Assembly (NCBI GenBank): GCA_947464365.1 | Contig: CANHWS010000210.1 | Coordinates: forward strand, 1 to 6,237 | Direction of reading: 5' to 3' | DNA: 6,237 bases | Origin: Cytophagaceae bacterium | Lineage (GTDB): Bacteria; Bacteroidota; Bacteroidia; Cytophagales; Flexibacteraceae | Part shown: positions 6,164 through 6,237 of the stretch, piece by piece | How the letters are laid out: each line of letters opens with the position of its first letter | Position numbering within the stretch: position 1 is the first letter of the stretch | Notes under the pieces: generated by a model | Databases searched by the model: none | Seen by the model: the letters and a program-made list of their open reading frames with translations, nothing else | Told to the model about the DNA's origin: nothing | Made by a program: the position numbers and the translations under genes

Positions 6164-6237
6164 ATGACCACACCCTCCACTAAATCCTTTGTCCTAAATG
6201 ATCTGCTCAAGCAACGCATCCTTGTACTGGATGGCGC
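6164..6237 (+). CDS. metH: Methionine synthase (cobalamin-dependent), N-terminal homocysteine S-methyltransferase domain, 5' fragment
   Basis: Only 24 codons are visible before the right edge. They end in LLKQRILVLDG followed by a GC that begins the next codon (probably Ala), matching the N-terminus of MetH, where the ERILVLDGxMGTMIQ block opens the zinc-dependent homocysteine-binding barrel. MetH transfers a methyl group from methyltetrahydrofolate through cobalamin to homocysteine, making methionine in the cytoplasm. ATG 6164 is the only ATG after an in-frame stop at 6122-6124, and homology begins about 14 residues in, as in E. coli MetH. The SAM-I riboswitch upstream independently supports a methionine-pathway gene. 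In many Bacteroidota MetH is split into a short homocysteine methyltransferase protein and a larger second protein, so this may be the first half of a split enzyme; the window cannot tell. Confidence 0.82.
   Translation, partial: MTTPSTKSFVLNDLLKQRILVLDG

Overview
The window looks like a chromosomal segment from a member of the Bacteroidota. The evidence is the M23 peptidase architecture typical of that phylum, the near absence of Shine-Dalgarno sequences, and several matches to the Bacteroidota -10 promoter element (TAnnTTTG) in the gaps where promoters are expected. I see no mobile element, integrase, CRISPR array, tRNA or rRNA; this is a housekeeping and metabolic region.

Layout from left to right. 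(1) The 5' part of a minus-strand peroxiredoxin gene (bcp), cut by the left edge. (2) A minus-strand secreted M23 (LytM-type) peptidase of 645 residues, upstream of bcp and separated from it by a 95-base gap that carries a good -10 match. (3) A 201-base divergent promoter region. (4) A plus-strand lutB, encoding the iron-sulfur and LUD-domain subunit of L-lactate oxidation, with no lutA or lutC beside it here. (5) A convergent gap with a perfect 15-bp stem flanked by A and T tracts, which can terminate transcription in both directions. (6) A minus-strand APC-superfamily amino acid permease of 525 residues. (7) A 513-base gap that is not empty: its plus strand holds a promoter candidate, a SAM-I (S-box) riboswitch, a candidate expression-platform hairpin and a very short leader ORF. 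(8) The first 24 codons of metH, methionine synthase, cut by the right edge.

The most rewarding part is the right end. The conserved SAM-I core elements are readable by eye: P1, the kink-turn P2, the pseudoknot pairing, the conserved J3/4 segment, P4 and the A-rich J4/1. The aptamer sits directly upstream of a methionine synthase start. This is end-product control: SAM made from methionine would repress methionine synthesis. Two details differ from a textbook SAM-I element. P3 carries an insert of about 47 bases, and the 5' strand of P1 is repeated inside the P4 loop, where it could compete for the 3' strand of P1. I do not see a clearly new multi-gene system in this window.
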